Assembly (NCBI RefSeq): GCF_032594915.1
Contig: NZ_CP118733.1
Coordinates: 1,054,001-1,118,000, forward strand
DNA: 64,000 bases
Reading direction: 5' to 3'
Origin: Streptococcus sp. 29896
GTDB lineage: Bacteria > Bacillota > Bacilli > Lactobacillales > Streptococcaceae
Under the pieces are notes generated by a model. The model was not told the DNA's origin, did no database searches, and worked only from the letters and a program-made list of their open reading frames with translations. Below are positions 45,536-54,037 of this stretch, one piece after another. The position numbers and the translations under genes are program-made. Every line of letters begins with the position of its first letter. Position 1 is the first letter of the stretch.

Positions 45536-46789
45536 CTAGTCCTCCTTCAAAGCTTCAAACTTAGCTTTCATCGTAGGGTTGTTGCGGGTTAATTTTTTGA
45601 CGGAGACATCGTCTAGTTTATTATTTGCAAGGCGGAGCTGGTTCTCGCTGGTTGTTAGGAAGCGTTTGACTTCTTCCATCCGCTTGATGGACTTGTCAAT
45701 TTCATCAATAGCTTTTTTAAAGTTGTTACTTGCCGAGTTGTAGTTCTTGGCAAAGGCTGTTTTAAAGGCATCTAGCTCCTTTTCGAATTGGGTGATGTCG
45801 TCATTTTGCTTTTTAATCATTGCCAACTCCTGCTTGTACTGCAAACTGTTCAGCGCAGCATTTCGCAAAAGCCCAATTAGCTGAATAAAGAACTGAGGAC
45901 GGACCACGTACATCTTGTCATACTCATGGCTGACATCGACAATCCCTGTATTGTAATAATCGTTGTCCGCTTCCAACATAGTCACTAGAACGGCATATTC
46001 GCATTCCTTTTCGCGACGGTCCTTATCCAATTCTTTGAAGAAATCTGCGTTTTTATGCTTGGTTTTGGTTGTATCCGCCTCATTCTTCATCTCAAACATG
46101 ATGGAGATGATTTCCACACCGTTCTCATCCAACTCCCGATAGATGTAGTCCCCCTTGGAACCAGAAGCGGAAACCGCATTGTCCTTGCCAAATTTTGCCC
46201 GTGGAAAGGCATAAGAACGAACCTTGTTAAACTCTGCCTCTGCAAATTGCTCCAGGCTCTCGCCGATTGCCTTGGTGGACTGCTGGGCTTTGAAGTTCTT
46301 GTAAAACTCCACCTGCTCATCTGCTGCCTTGAGCCGTACCTCGTACTCCTGACGAGTGGTCGCAAGCGCCAACTCCTGCTTTTGTTCCTGCACAACCAAG
46401 GCATTTTGAGCCGCATCTCGCTCTTTTTCCACCTGAGCGACAGCCTGTTGCAACTCCAAATCCTTAGCCAAGCCGATCTGCTCCAATTTGGCTTTCAACT
46501 CTTGGATTTCTTGGTCTTTTTTTGAAAGGGCAGAGCTGATTTCTAGCTCCGTCTGACTAGACAACTTGTCCAAACGTGCAGTCAGTTCAAGGATTTCCTT
46601 GTCTTTATCTCCCAGTTTAGCTTGCAAGTCATTTTCTGCCTTCTGGGACAATAATTCCCGTTCCCGCTCCAAACGGTCGTGGATTTCCTTTTCAAACTCC
46701 GCACCACGTACCTGGGCCAGGAGTTGACTATACTCAGTTTCATTGACAGTAAAAATAGTAGAGCAATGCGGACAAGTAATTTGATGCAT
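45536..46789 (-). CDS. DUF2130-family protein: zinc-ribbon, coiled coil, predicted PD-(D/E)XK nuclease
   Basis: 417 aa. A CPHC pair at residues 6-9 suggests half a zinc ribbon; residues about 40-190 are a long charged coiled coil. The second half holds GSKGDYIYRE and, after one strand, IMFEMKNE, which together give the D..ExK pattern of PD-(D/E)XK nucleases; DUF2130 has been placed in that fold. A second coiled coil ends the protein. Function is not known. ATG 46789 has AAAGGA upstream; the frame extends to 46849 inside the next gene. Confidence 0.8.
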   Translation of the reverse strand: MHQITCPHCSTIFTVNETEYSQLLAQVRGAEFEKEIHDRLERERELLSQKAENDLQAKLGDKDKEILELTARLDKLSSQTELEISSALSKKDQEIQELKAKLEQIGLAKDLELQQAVAQVEKERDAAQNALVVQEQKQELALATTRQEYEVRLKAADEQVEFYKNFKAQQSTKAIGESLEQFAEAEFNKVRSYAFPRAKFGKDNAVSASGSKGDYIYRELDENGVEIISIMFEMKNEADTTKTKHKNADFFKELDKDRREKECEYAVLVTMLEADNDYYNTGIVDVSHEYDKMYVVRPQFFIQLIGLLRNAALNSLQYKQELAMIKKQNDDITQFEKELDAFKTAFAKNYNSASNNFKKAIDEIDKSIKRMEEVKRFLTTSENQLRLANNKLDDVSVKKLTRNNPTMKAKFEALKED

Positions 46790-46812
46790 ACGTGATTCCT
46801 TTCCAATTTCAA

Positions 46813-47268
46813 CTAAAGATTCAATTCTTTTTCCAAATAGGCCGACCATTTTTCTCTAAGAGCGGCTCTATCTGGCAGTTTCTTAGCATTCAATAGAGCC
46901 TTGATGCAGTCATTTTGTACCAACCAGCCAGTCATATCTTTTTTAGCATCTGCAAATTCATTCCCAAAATCAAATGGAATGATTTCTTCAAAAACAATCT
47001 GCTGGTCCTTAATGTGAAAACTAACCTGTGCCCTGTCCCATTCGTAAGCAAGGTGCGATTCTGGTTGGTAACTAAGCAGGGGCATGACCTCTCGAAAATC
47101 TTCCATCTCAAAAACCAAATGGTCACTTTTCACACTTAGCTGCGGAAACCACTTTTCAAATCCTTTGTTGGTGGCAAGGAGGTTCCAACTATCAGAGGGA
47201 CTGGCTTGGACCTCATATTTCAGGCGTAAGATATATTGATTTTCAGCTTGTTTGATTTCTACTTCCAT
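46813..47268 (-). CDS. SRPBCC-family (START/Bet v1-like) protein
   Basis: 151 aa. The pattern SPSDSWNLLATNKGFEKWFP near the N-terminus, alternating strands and a long C-terminal helix (about residues 110-149) match the AHSA1-type SRPBCC fold, which makes a hydrophobic pocket. No ligand can be named. TATAAT and AAAGGAG lie upstream. It is 23 nt before the chosen start of the DUF2130 gene and probably co-transcribed with it. Confidence 0.75.
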   Translation of the reverse strand: MEVEIKQAENQYILRLKYEVQASPSDSWNLLATNKGFEKWFPQLSVKSDHLVFEMEDFREVMPLLSYQPESHLAYEWDRAQVSFHIKDQQIVFEEIIPFDFGNEFADAKKDMTGWLVQNDCIKALLNAKKLPDRAALREKWSAYLEKELNL

Positions 47269-47320
47269 GGCAGCTCCTTTTGTGGTTTATATTATAGCAA
47301 ATTTATTCTTAGCAATCAAA

Positions 47321-47343
47321 AAACCAGGAGACCCTGGTTTATG
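47321..47343 (-). terminator. Terminator of the VOC-family gene
   Basis: AAACCAGG (47321-47328) with CCTGGTTT (47333-47340), 4-nt loop, then T residues on the minus strand. Confidence 0.85.
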
Positions 47344-47344
47344 A

Positions 47345-47791
47345 TTAGTTTTGATCTGCGTAGTATTCTTGACCAAAGCCAGCTACTTCCGCATTGACTT
47401 GCCAATGGATACCGAATTTGTCCTGCAATGATCCATAAGCTGGTGACCAAGGTACTGCTTGTAAGTCCATTGTGATTTGTTTTGCATCTTCAGATAATTT
47501 AGCAAATAGGTCTTTGGCTGTTGCCTCATCATCGGTAATCAAAGCAACTGTAATGTTGTCGCCCACCGCATAAGGCATCTCTGGGTTGTTGTCTGACAAC
47601 ATAAAACGTTGACCATTCAAACGAAATTGTGCGTTCATGACAAAGTTTTCCAATTCTGGTGGACAATCCGGCAAGAAATCTTTGAACAAATTCACTTGTT
47701 CAACTTCTGCGCCTAGCGCGTTCTTGTAAAATTCAATTGCTTCTAATCCGTTACCATTTGTAACCAAATAGACTTCCATTGCTTTTAGCAT
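47345..47791 (-). CDS. VOC-superfamily protein, PhnB/glyoxalase-like
   Basis: 148 aa. MEVYLVTNGNGLEAIEFYKNALGAEV is the first beta-alpha-beta unit of the vicinal oxygen chelate fold (here at residues 5-30), and FRLNGQRFMLSDNNPE and GIHWQVN are typical of the PhnB-like subgroup. These bind metals or small ligands; activity unknown. AGGAGG precedes the ATG and TATAAT is upstream, with a terminator behind, so it is monocistronic. Confidence 0.78.
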   Translation of the reverse strand: MLKAMEVYLVTNGNGLEAIEFYKNALGAEVEQVNLFKDFLPDCPPELENFVMNAQFRLNGQRFMLSDNNPEMPYAVGDNITVALITDDEATAKDLFAKLSEDAKQITMDLQAVPWSPAYGSLQDKFGIHWQVNAEVAGFGQEYYADQN

Positions 47792-47862
47792 GTATATTTC
47801 CTCCTTGCCAATTTAGGCTCCTCATTATACCACAGGAAAATTGTCCGTACAACTAATTAGTG

Positions 47863-48630
47863 CTATTGAGCGTAATCCCCGCCTTCAACCCCATAATACT
47901 CTTCCAGAGTCAAGCCAGATTGGTAGATCTCTGTCGCTTCTTGACCTACATAACGGATATGCCAAGATTCTGGCATGTAGCCTGTTGACGCTTCTTTTCC
48001 TTCCAAATAGCGAACCACAAAGCCATATTCATGGGCATGCTGAGCTAACCACTGACAAGCTGTCGGTTCCGTTAAAAGGTTGCCCGCAGTATCAATCAGA
48101 TCAAAGGCCAGTCCAGTTTGGTGTTCTGAATAACCTGGTCTAGCTGAGTAGCGATCGGCATTTGCTTGACCGTCTTGGTTGACATAGTTTTGGTAGAGCG
48201 AAGCCTGTGTTTCATAGGAACGAAAACCCGAGTATTGATTGGATACCGCAAAGCCTTGCGCCTGCATATTGGCTAGTAACTCCAAGAAGGAAGCAAGGGC
48301 AGTTGGGTCCTCTCCAGGTGCATAAGAGCTTGCTAGAGGATGTTTTTTATTGACAATAATGACCGGTCCATACTTGCCTTCAACATAGTAATAAGACCCA
48401 TTATAGGCAGCATCTTGGCTGACCTGACCTGCTTGGCTTGCTTCTGAAGAACTACTCGTGTCAGCCTCTGCTTGAGTCGAACTGGAAGCTACCTCTTGGG
48501 AACTGTTTGAGCTAGCTAAAGTCTGGCTACTTTGACTGTTACTTTCGCTAGTTTGCTTTTCTTGAGAATTTCCGCAAGCAGCCAGCGTTATTAAACTAAT
48601 ACCTAACAAAATCCAATATCTCTGTTTCAT
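47863..48630 (-). CDS. VanY/LdcB-type peptidoglycan carboxypeptidase, lipoprotein
   Basis: 255 aa. Lipobox LAAC at the end of a short signal peptide, then a Ser/Gln-rich linker of about 70 residues and a D-Ala-D-Ala carboxypeptidase-like domain. Zinc motifs SGYSEHQTG-like (PGYSEHQTGLAFDL) and ESWHIRY, with SGFRSYETQ, match the LdcB/DacB L,D-carboxypeptidase group that trims stem tetrapeptides. AGGAG lies 7 nt before ATG 48630; the frame extends to 48771 within the neighbour and that part is not used. 10 nt after the HAD gene. Confidence 0.9.
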   Translation of the reverse strand: MKQRYWILLGISLITLAACGNSQEKQTSESNSQSSQTLASSNSSQEVASSSTQAEADTSSSSEASQAGQVSQDAAYNGSYYYVEGKYGPVIIVNKKHPLASSYAPGEDPTALASFLELLANMQAQGFAVSNQYSGFRSYETQASLYQNYVNQDGQANADRYSARPGYSEHQTGLAFDLIDTAGNLLTEPTACQWLAQHAHEYGFVVRYLEGKEASTGYMPESWHIRYVGQEATEIYQSGLTLEEYYGVEGGDYAQ

Positions 48631-48640
48631 ATCCCTTCTC

Positions 48641-49336
48641 CTATTCTTTGATGGATAAAATATCAAAAAGTTCACTATAATGTGAAATAGTGTAGGTTGG
48701 CTGAGCAGGCCCGTGATTGATTTGCTTGGTTGGATTGTACCAAACAGAATCGATTCCTGCATTATTGGCACCTTGAATATCTGCAGTCAAGCTGTCCCCT
48801 ACCATCAAAAGACTGGTCTTATCACCACCTGAAACCTGCTCTGCTATTTTATCAAAAAAAGCAGCCGCAGGCTTCTGGGTCCCCATCTTTTCTGAAATGA
48901 AGACATCTGTAAAATACTGCTGGATGGGAGAATGGTGCAGGCGGTTCTCCTGGATGTAGGTGATACCGTTTGTCGCCGCATACAGCTGGTAGCCGTTTTG
49001 GGTCAACTGGCGTAACAGCTGGTCTGCCCCTGTAAAAATTTGTCCCTGCTTACCGATAAATTCCTGATAGGTCAGAGCCATCTGGCGGCCATCCACTTGG
49101 CGGCCAAACTGGGCAAAGGTTTTGGAAAAACGTGTATCAATCAACTCCTTCTTGCTAATCAAACCCTTTTCCAAATCCTTCCACATAGCCTGGTTAATTG
49201 GACGATAGACATCCTTGAAGGCCTGAATATCAGTCACATCCATAGCCTGCAAAAACTGGGTCAAAGCCAGTTCTTCCCCACGCGCAAAATCCAGCAAAGT
49301 ATGGTCTAAATCAAATAAAATATGTTTGTAATGCAA
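48641..49336 (-). CDS. HAD-superfamily hydrolase, YjjG-like nucleotidase
   Basis: 231 aa. HAD motif I LFDLDHTLLDF with the nucleophile Asp, motif II ATNG, motif III region MGTQKP, motif IV GDSLTADIQGANNAG. The fit is best with YjjG/YfnB-type nucleotidases that remove non-canonical nucleotides. The start is TTG 49336 with AAGAAAGGA upstream; no ATG is available near. It is downstream of the AAA+ cassette with a 65-nt gap. Confidence 0.82.
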   Translation of the reverse strand: MHYKHILFDLDHTLLDFARGEELALTQFLQAMDVTDIQAFKDVYRPINQAMWKDLEKGLISKKELIDTRFSKTFAQFGRQVDGRQMALTYQEFIGKQGQIFTGADQLLRQLTQNGYQLYAATNGITYIQENRLHHSPIQQYFTDVFISEKMGTQKPAAAFFDKIAEQVSGGDKTSLLMVGDSLTADIQGANNAGIDSVWYNPTKQINHGPAQPTYTISHYSELFDILSIKE

Positions 49337-49401
49337 TTTGGTTCCTTTCTTAAATAAGCTATTTATAGGTTATTCTAAAAATTTAATTCATTATTAAACA
49401 C

Positions 49402-50766
49402 TCACATGTCTGGCAAATTAAGGCAAAGGTCCTTCTCCATGAGCATGGTCAAGTCTTCATTTCCAATAGCTTCTTTTTCTGCTAGACGATTTGCTTGGAG
49501 CGACAATGAAGCTTCAAAAAGATTTCGAACTGCTCGTCCATTTGAAAAATTTGATGGTTTCTTATTACAGAGCTTTTGTAAGTAATCTTTCAACGAAAGG
49601 CTTGCATCAGTTGTTAGCTGCATCTCATAATTTTGGCAATATAGGTTGAAGATATCAAACAGTTCTTCTGCTGTATAATCAGGAAAGTGGATGGATTTGT
49701 TAAATCTTGATTCCAATCCAGGATTTGAAGCCAGAAAGTCACTCATTGGTCCAGAATATCCAGCAACAATCACGACAAAATCATCACGCTTATCTTCCAT
49801 AGCTTTTAGAATCGTATCAATTGCTTCTTGCCCAAAATCAGATCCACCTTTAGCAAGAGTATAAGCTTCATCAATAAACAAGATGCCACCCATTGCCTTG
49901 TCAATCACCTCTCTAGTCTTTATCGCAGTTTGACCGACATAACCCGCTACCAAATCAGACCGATCGACTTCAACCAATTGCCCCTCCGACAGAATTCCCA
50001 ATGCTTTGTATATCTTTGCGATTAATCGGGCAATGGTCGTCTTACCAGTTCCGGGATTTCCTAGAAAAACCAAATGATTGGAAGTTTTTATTTGCTTATA
50101 ACCTCGTTCTTTTCTGATTTTATTGAGTCTTAGCAAGTTTATTAAATTACGAACCTCACTCTTTACATTTTGCAATCCTATCAATCGGTCAATCTGCTCT
50201 AACACATCCTCAATTGTTTCAGCTCGAGAAGAAGAAATCGAAGAACTTTCTTCTGATATACTAATTGGTTCAGTGTTAGTGTTGACTGATGTTTTTTCAA
50301 ACTCATGTCCAAATTCTTTATCTAAATCTGGAACATTCTTCACATACTCTTTCAGATTTTTTACATAGTCGATAAATCCTTGTACATTTATCGATTTTTT
50401 ATGTTTTTTACTTAAACTATAGTGCTGCCCAATCACAATGATTGATTTTATATAGAGGTCAGAGAGTATGAAGCCGTTACTTTTCTCCTTGACTTGATCA
50501 ATTTGACAAAGCATCTTGAAGGAAGAATGAATATTCTCATTTTCATCTCCTATGCATTCAACTTGAATCTCTGAGAAATAGGTCATCATAAAAAGATTGA
50601 TGCGTTCTTCGCTATCTTTAAGAGATATTTTTTGAATAAAGGTTAGGAGATCTTGACAGACCATCTGCTTCAAGGAAATTGGTCCTTGTTTCGATAAGTG
50701 TTTTGTATCAACACTATCACAAGCATATAGAAGTCTGTCTATAGCATTTTTGATTTCTAAATCCAT
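49402..50766 (-). CDS. AAA+ ATPase of the CbxX/CfqX-SpoVK group (cassette gene 3)
   Basis: 454 aa. Residues 1-190 are an unrecognised, mostly helical domain with a Ser-rich linker. The AAA+ module follows: FLGNPGTGKTTIARL (Walker A), the pore-loop-type GYVGQTAIKT, GGILFIDEAYTL (Walker B), sensor 1 VVIVAGYS and arginine finger LESRFN, then a lid domain with SNGRAVRNLFE. This is the CbxX/EccA type of hexameric remodelling ATPase, with no known partner here except the two upstream genes. ATG 50766 is chosen for GAGG 7 nt upstream. The gene is 15 nt behind the preceding stop. Confidence 0.85.
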   Translation of the reverse strand: MDLEIKNAIDRLLYACDSVDTKHLSKQGPISLKQMVCQDLLTFIQKISLKDSEERINLFMMTYFSEIQVECIGDENENIHSSFKMLCQIDQVKEKSNGFILSDLYIKSIIVIGQHYSLSKKHKKSINVQGFIDYVKNLKEYVKNVPDLDKEFGHEFEKTSVNTNTEPISISEESSSISSSRAETIEDVLEQIDRLIGLQNVKSEVRNLINLLRLNKIRKERGYKQIKTSNHLVFLGNPGTGKTTIARLIAKIYKALGILSEGQLVEVDRSDLVAGYVGQTAIKTREVIDKAMGGILFIDEAYTLAKGGSDFGQEAIDTILKAMEDKRDDFVVIVAGYSGPMSDFLASNPGLESRFNKSIHFPDYTAEELFDIFNLYCQNYEMQLTTDASLSLKDYLQKLCNKKPSNFSNGRAVRNLFEASLSLQANRLAEKEAIGNEDLTMLMEKDLCLNLPDM

Positions 50767-50781
50767 TTTCAAACCTCAAAT

Positions 50782-51813
50782 TTAAAGCAGAGCGACTTGA
50801 TCCATAATCGTATGATAGACTTGACGCGAGGCTGCCAAATCTTGAACTAAGGTTTCTTCCAAACTGGATACAATAGTTTCTTTTAATTCAGCTGTATTAA
50901 CTTGATTTAAAGTTTGGAAAGTTTGTTGATCATCTAAAGCAAGAATTAAGTTTTGATTATCTTCAATCACTTCTTTCTGCGAGAAAACTTCTTCCATTAA
51001 TTCTGCACAGTAGATATCCATTTCAACTGTTGTCATATTGGACTCCAAAAAAGCATAGTCTTGTAATCTTTCAAGAAACCAACCTGATTGTAAAATATCA
51101 TATACACTCATCCATCTATCATGAGAAGAATGCCATACACTTCCACTATTTAATTTTGCCTTGTTATTAAAATAGTAGAGCTCGTCATAAAACCGTAATG
51201 ACATGGTTAACATAGAAAGAAGCGAGAAAATTGACAAAATGATTGAACTTTTATCTGTTGCAATTTCCTTCTTAAAAACAGCAATTAATAACTGTAAGAC
51301 ATTGTATAGTTGATCAACTAGTTCACGCATTTTTTCTTCAGAATATGGATTTTGACGTCTTCTAGCATCCAACATGTCTGTATATGAAGAAAGAACTTTA
51401 TTAAATTCATAGCCAGTCTGAATATCATGTCCCTGTTTTACAGTTTGATGGAGATGTTGAATTTGTTGAGCGATTTCCTCACTCATTTGTTCGAGTTTAG
51501 CATATAAAATTGCAAAGCCTGCACAGGTTGCAACCAGATTCAAACAATTCAACGCAAGGGTTATATTTTGTAAAACAGTAACATTTTGAAGCAATTGAAG
51601 CCCATTATTGGTTAATTGTAAATTTTTATGTATTGCTTGAAAGGCCTGGTTTACCAATTGAGCAGCCTCTTTATTTTGAACTTGATTAATCGCAACTTTC
51701 TGAATCGCTCGTATTTGTTTATTATTCCCTCTCAATACTATCTCAAGGACACCTTTTTCATTAAGAAAACTATACAGTTCATGCAGACTATGAATATTTA
51801 TTACGTTAGACAT
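50782..51813 (-). CDS. Unknown coiled-coil protein with hydrophobic segment (cassette gene 2)
   Basis: 343 aa, no family recognised. Residues 1-70 are helical and Gln/Asn-rich; residues about 75-103 form a hydrophobic stretch (VTVLQNITLALNCLNLVATC) flanked by amphipathic helices (EQMSEEIAQQIQHLHQTV). A second hydrophobic segment is near 185-205 (IILSIFSLLSMLTMSL). The C-terminal third is acidic. This helix-hydrophobic-helix layout resembles membrane-inserting proteins, but that is speculation. AAGGAG precedes the ATG, which is 2 nt after the previous stop, so the genes are coupled. Confidence 0.7.
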   Translation of the reverse strand: MSNVINIHSLHELYSFLNEKGVLEIVLRGNNKQIRAIQKVAINQVQNKEAAQLVNQAFQAIHKNLQLTNNGLQLLQNVTVLQNITLALNCLNLVATCAGFAILYAKLEQMSEEIAQQIQHLHQTVKQGHDIQTGYEFNKVLSSYTDMLDARRRQNPYSEEKMRELVDQLYNVLQLLIAVFKKEIATDKSSIILSIFSLLSMLTMSLRFYDELYYFNNKAKLNSGSVWHSSHDRWMSVYDILQSGWFLERLQDYAFLESNMTTVEMDIYCAELMEEVFSQKEVIEDNQNLILALDDQQTFQTLNQVNTAELKETIVSSLEETLVQDLAASRQVYHTIMDQVALL

Positions 51814-51815
51814 TG

Positions 51816-52454
51816 TTAATCTCCTTGAATTTTACTCTCCATAAGCTTACAATATACGATAATGGTCATGATCAGATAGAATACTTCACTTGAATAGATT
51901 CCATTCATTGAGAAAAATTCTGCTACTTGAAAATTCAATTTTTTAGCTTGTTCCTGCTTCATATTGAGAATAATTTGTTCAATAGAAAGAGCATCAATAG
52001 ATAAATCAAAATTTTCAAGTTGCTTTGAATCAGATTGGAGAGCAGAATTGTAAAGACAAAACATAACCCTGCAATAATCAATTAATTGATGGACAGAATG
52101 GAATTGTTTTTTTCCAGCTACCTTAGCTTTATCATAATACCGTCTAGCTCGTGGTATGAGCGGGGGATCCATGACCTTCTTATTCCCTTTTGGTGCTTTG
52201 GCAATTTTATTAGAAACCAATTTATCTAAGAAAATGCTGTAATAAACCAAGTGTTTTTGAAAAGGTATCTTGGTCTTCAATTCCAATTTTTCTAAATAAT
52301 CATACAATTTTTCAGAAAAAATCAACTTATCAATCTGATTGTTTTCTAAAAAGTTAAACTGTAAATACTCACCAATTAGTAATTTTTTAACATTCTGAAA
52401 CTCTTTGGTACTGAAATCCATTATCGTGTTGTTTATAAAGTCTTTAAAATTCAT
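51816..52454 (-). CDS. Unknown protein (cassette gene 1)
   Basis: 212 aa, soluble, Lys/Phe/Leu-rich, no family recognised. Helical throughout, with a basic central segment (KAPKGNKKVMDPPLIPRARR, residues about 85-104) that could bind nucleic acid or a partner. The C-terminus has a hydrophobic stretch (SEVFYLIMTIIVYCKLM). AAAAAGG lies 8 nt before the ATG. Codons are AT-richer by eye than in the flanking housekeeping genes. A weak promoter may lie in the 64-bp gap to the nucleotidyltransferase; otherwise it is read from there. Confidence 0.65.
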   Translation of the reverse strand: MNFKDFINNTIMDFSTKEFQNVKKLLIGEYLQFNFLENNQIDKLIFSEKLYDYLEKLELKTKIPFQKHLVYYSIFLDKLVSNKIAKAPKGNKKVMDPPLIPRARRYYDKAKVAGKKQFHSVHQLIDYCRVMFCLYNSALQSDSKQLENFDLSIDALSIEQIILNMKQEQAKKLNFQVAEFFSMNGIYSSEVFYLIMTIIVYCKLMESKIQGD

Positions 52455-52518
52455 TCATTCTACCTTTTTTCACAAAATTTATACATTCTACTCATCATAT
52501 TTTTATATAAAAATTGCC

Positions 52519-53295
52519 CTAACTCTCCATCCCTAATTCATCCAAAAAGAAGCGATTCAGTGGTAAGATATCCTGTCTCTCATCCTGAACAGTTTGGATA
52601 TAGACTTCAATTTCTCGAATGCTTTCTTCCACATAGTTTTGAATCGGAAGTAAGGGGGAAATGAGTGTTTCTTCTGGATGGTTGATTTTCAAATCCAGCA
52701 ATGCTGCGACATGGGGTTTCATTTCCTCTGGAAGCAAATCCTGAACAAGGTCATCAAACAAAATAGGGGGAATGGTATGATACTTCTCAATCCAACGACA
52801 GGCCAAAATAGGGCGCAAAGCATAAAAATATTTTTTAGGTTTGACCTGTTCACCAAGTAAGTATTTTTGCATCTGGCCTTTTGCAGTGTTGAGATAATGA
52901 TGGAGCATCTTTTTCTCAGAAAAATAGGTCTGAGCATACTGGCGAATTCGCTCAATAAAATCTGTCTGATGATAGACAATCGGCGACTGCAACCATTCAA
53001 ATAAGGTTGGGTTTGACTTAAACAAGAGTTTCAAGGTTTTGTCTAGATCCAACCCACTCACATCCCAGGTTTCATCAATCGGCAATTCAATCACATCTCG
53101 GCCTTTATCCAAAGCTAGATAAAAACCTGGCTTATGTTTGTAGATAAAACGAACATCGAAGTCACTGTCTGGTGATTCAAAACCCCAAGCACGACTACCT
53201 GATTCGATTGCCCACAAGACCTCGACATCAAATTCCTTCTCAATCTCCCGCAATTTTTGGGGGACTAAACGATTCATCTCTTCTTGACTGTGCAT
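52519..53295 (-). CDS. Predicted nucleotidyltransferase (COG3541/YcgL-like)
   Basis: 258 aa. The pol-beta type motif GSRAWGFESPDSDFDVRF gives G-S and D-x-D metal ligands (about residues 32-48), and a helical C-terminal domain follows. Members of this group are stand-alone nucleotidyltransferases without assigned substrates. GAGGAG precedes the ATG and TATAAT lies about 30 nt upstream. It lies directly upstream of the three-gene cassette on the same strand and may share its transcript. Confidence 0.82.
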   Translation of the reverse strand: MHSQEEMNRLVPQKLREIEKEFDVEVLWAIESGSRAWGFESPDSDFDVRFIYKHKPGFYLALDKGRDVIELPIDETWDVSGLDLDKTLKLLFKSNPTLFEWLQSPIVYHQTDFIERIRQYAQTYFSEKKMLHHYLNTAKGQMQKYLLGEQVKPKKYFYALRPILACRWIEKYHTIPPILFDDLVQDLLPEEMKPHVAALLDLKINHPEETLISPLLPIQNYVEESIREIEVYIQTVQDERQDILPLNRFFLDELGMES

Positions 53296-53342
53296 ACTAA
53301 TCTCCTCTTTCTCTTTATTATATCATCTATCTCTCCCAGACA

Positions 53343-53373
53343 GCAAAAAAACTACAACTTTATGGTTGTAGTT
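53343..53373 (-). terminator. Hairpin terminator upstream of the nucleotidyltransferase
   Basis: AACTACAAC (53350-53358) with GTTGTAGTT (53365-53373) and seven T on the minus strand. No intact minus-strand gene lies directly upstream, so it may be a relic or block read-through. Confidence 0.65.
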
Positions 53374-53436
53374 AAAGGTTTCCTCGTTAGAAATTTATTA
53401 TTTTTTCACTTAAAAATTTTAAATCAAAAAAACATT

Positions 53437-53988
53437 ACCGTTTATCAAGGTTTATTGATAGCTCATCCAATTTCCTTATTATATAAATATTTGATATTAT
53501 TACGCGTCAGTGATTTAATTAAATAAATAGGCTCAGATATAATTTCAGATTCTATAAACGAGGACCTCTCAGCCTTATCAGAGAAGCCAAAAGGGACACA
53601 CATTGGAGAATTAGGTACCTCTTTCATCAGCTCCCTACTTCCTGAACAATTCCTCATGGAATATGATTACCAATTTATGTACCTTCTTTCAAAAATGGTA
53701 AATCTGATGAAATTGAAAGCACGTACTGGTACAGAACTCATTGCCCATACGGTCCTAGAAGAACTATGCCTCTATCTTATTATGAAAGAATCAACAATTA
53801 TTATGTAGAGTATTGCGAAACAGTTATCCGAAGAAGAACTAGATGAATTTATCTACCCCAATACCTGAGCGTTCGACCTTTTTGATGATATGGATGTCTA
53901 CACCTTTCTCTATTCCGATTTCTATCTTGATGCACAAAATTCCTATCATTTCAGTCATTGGTTGGACAAGCAATTTTATACAAGTTGA
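53437..53988 (+). pseudogene. Decayed gene with three in-frame stops, family unknown
   Basis: Frame 1 reads as protein across this stretch: AHPISLLYKYLILLRV, then TAA (53524), SINEDLSALSEKPKGTHIGE, EYDYQFMYLLSKMVNLMKL, TELIAHTVLEELCLYLIM, TAG (53806), SIAKQLSEEELDEFIYPN, TGA (53866), FDLFDDMDVYTFLYSDFYL, DAQNSYHFSHWLDKQFYTS, TGA (53986). The composition is acidic/aromatic and consistent, which is unusual for random sequence. No start or ribosome site is convincing and I do not recognise the family. It fills most of the 53296-54019 gap. Confidence 0.6.
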
Positions 53989-54000
53989 TATTGATACATT

Positions 54001-54037
54001 AAAAAAAACTCAAGTCTTCTTATTGCCCTGAGTTATT
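54001..54037 (-). terminator. Terminator of the HNH gene pair
   Basis: AACTCA (54007-54012) with TGAGTT (54029-54034); on the minus strand T8 follows. It overlaps the HNH stop codon; T residues on the plus side make it bidirectional. Confidence 0.75.

Noticed and set aside
46055..46525. 156-codon plus-strand frame opposite the DUF2130 gene
   Set aside because: Leu/Cys-rich antisense shadow of coiled-coil codons; no ribosome site or promoter.
48631..48771. 47-residue extension of the carboxypeptidase lipoprotein
   Set aside because: It overlaps the HAD gene and would bury the signal peptide; ATG 48630 has a good ribosome site.
53843..54031. 62-codon plus-strand frame
   Set aside because: It runs in another frame across the decayed gene and into the HNH terminator, with no ribosome site.
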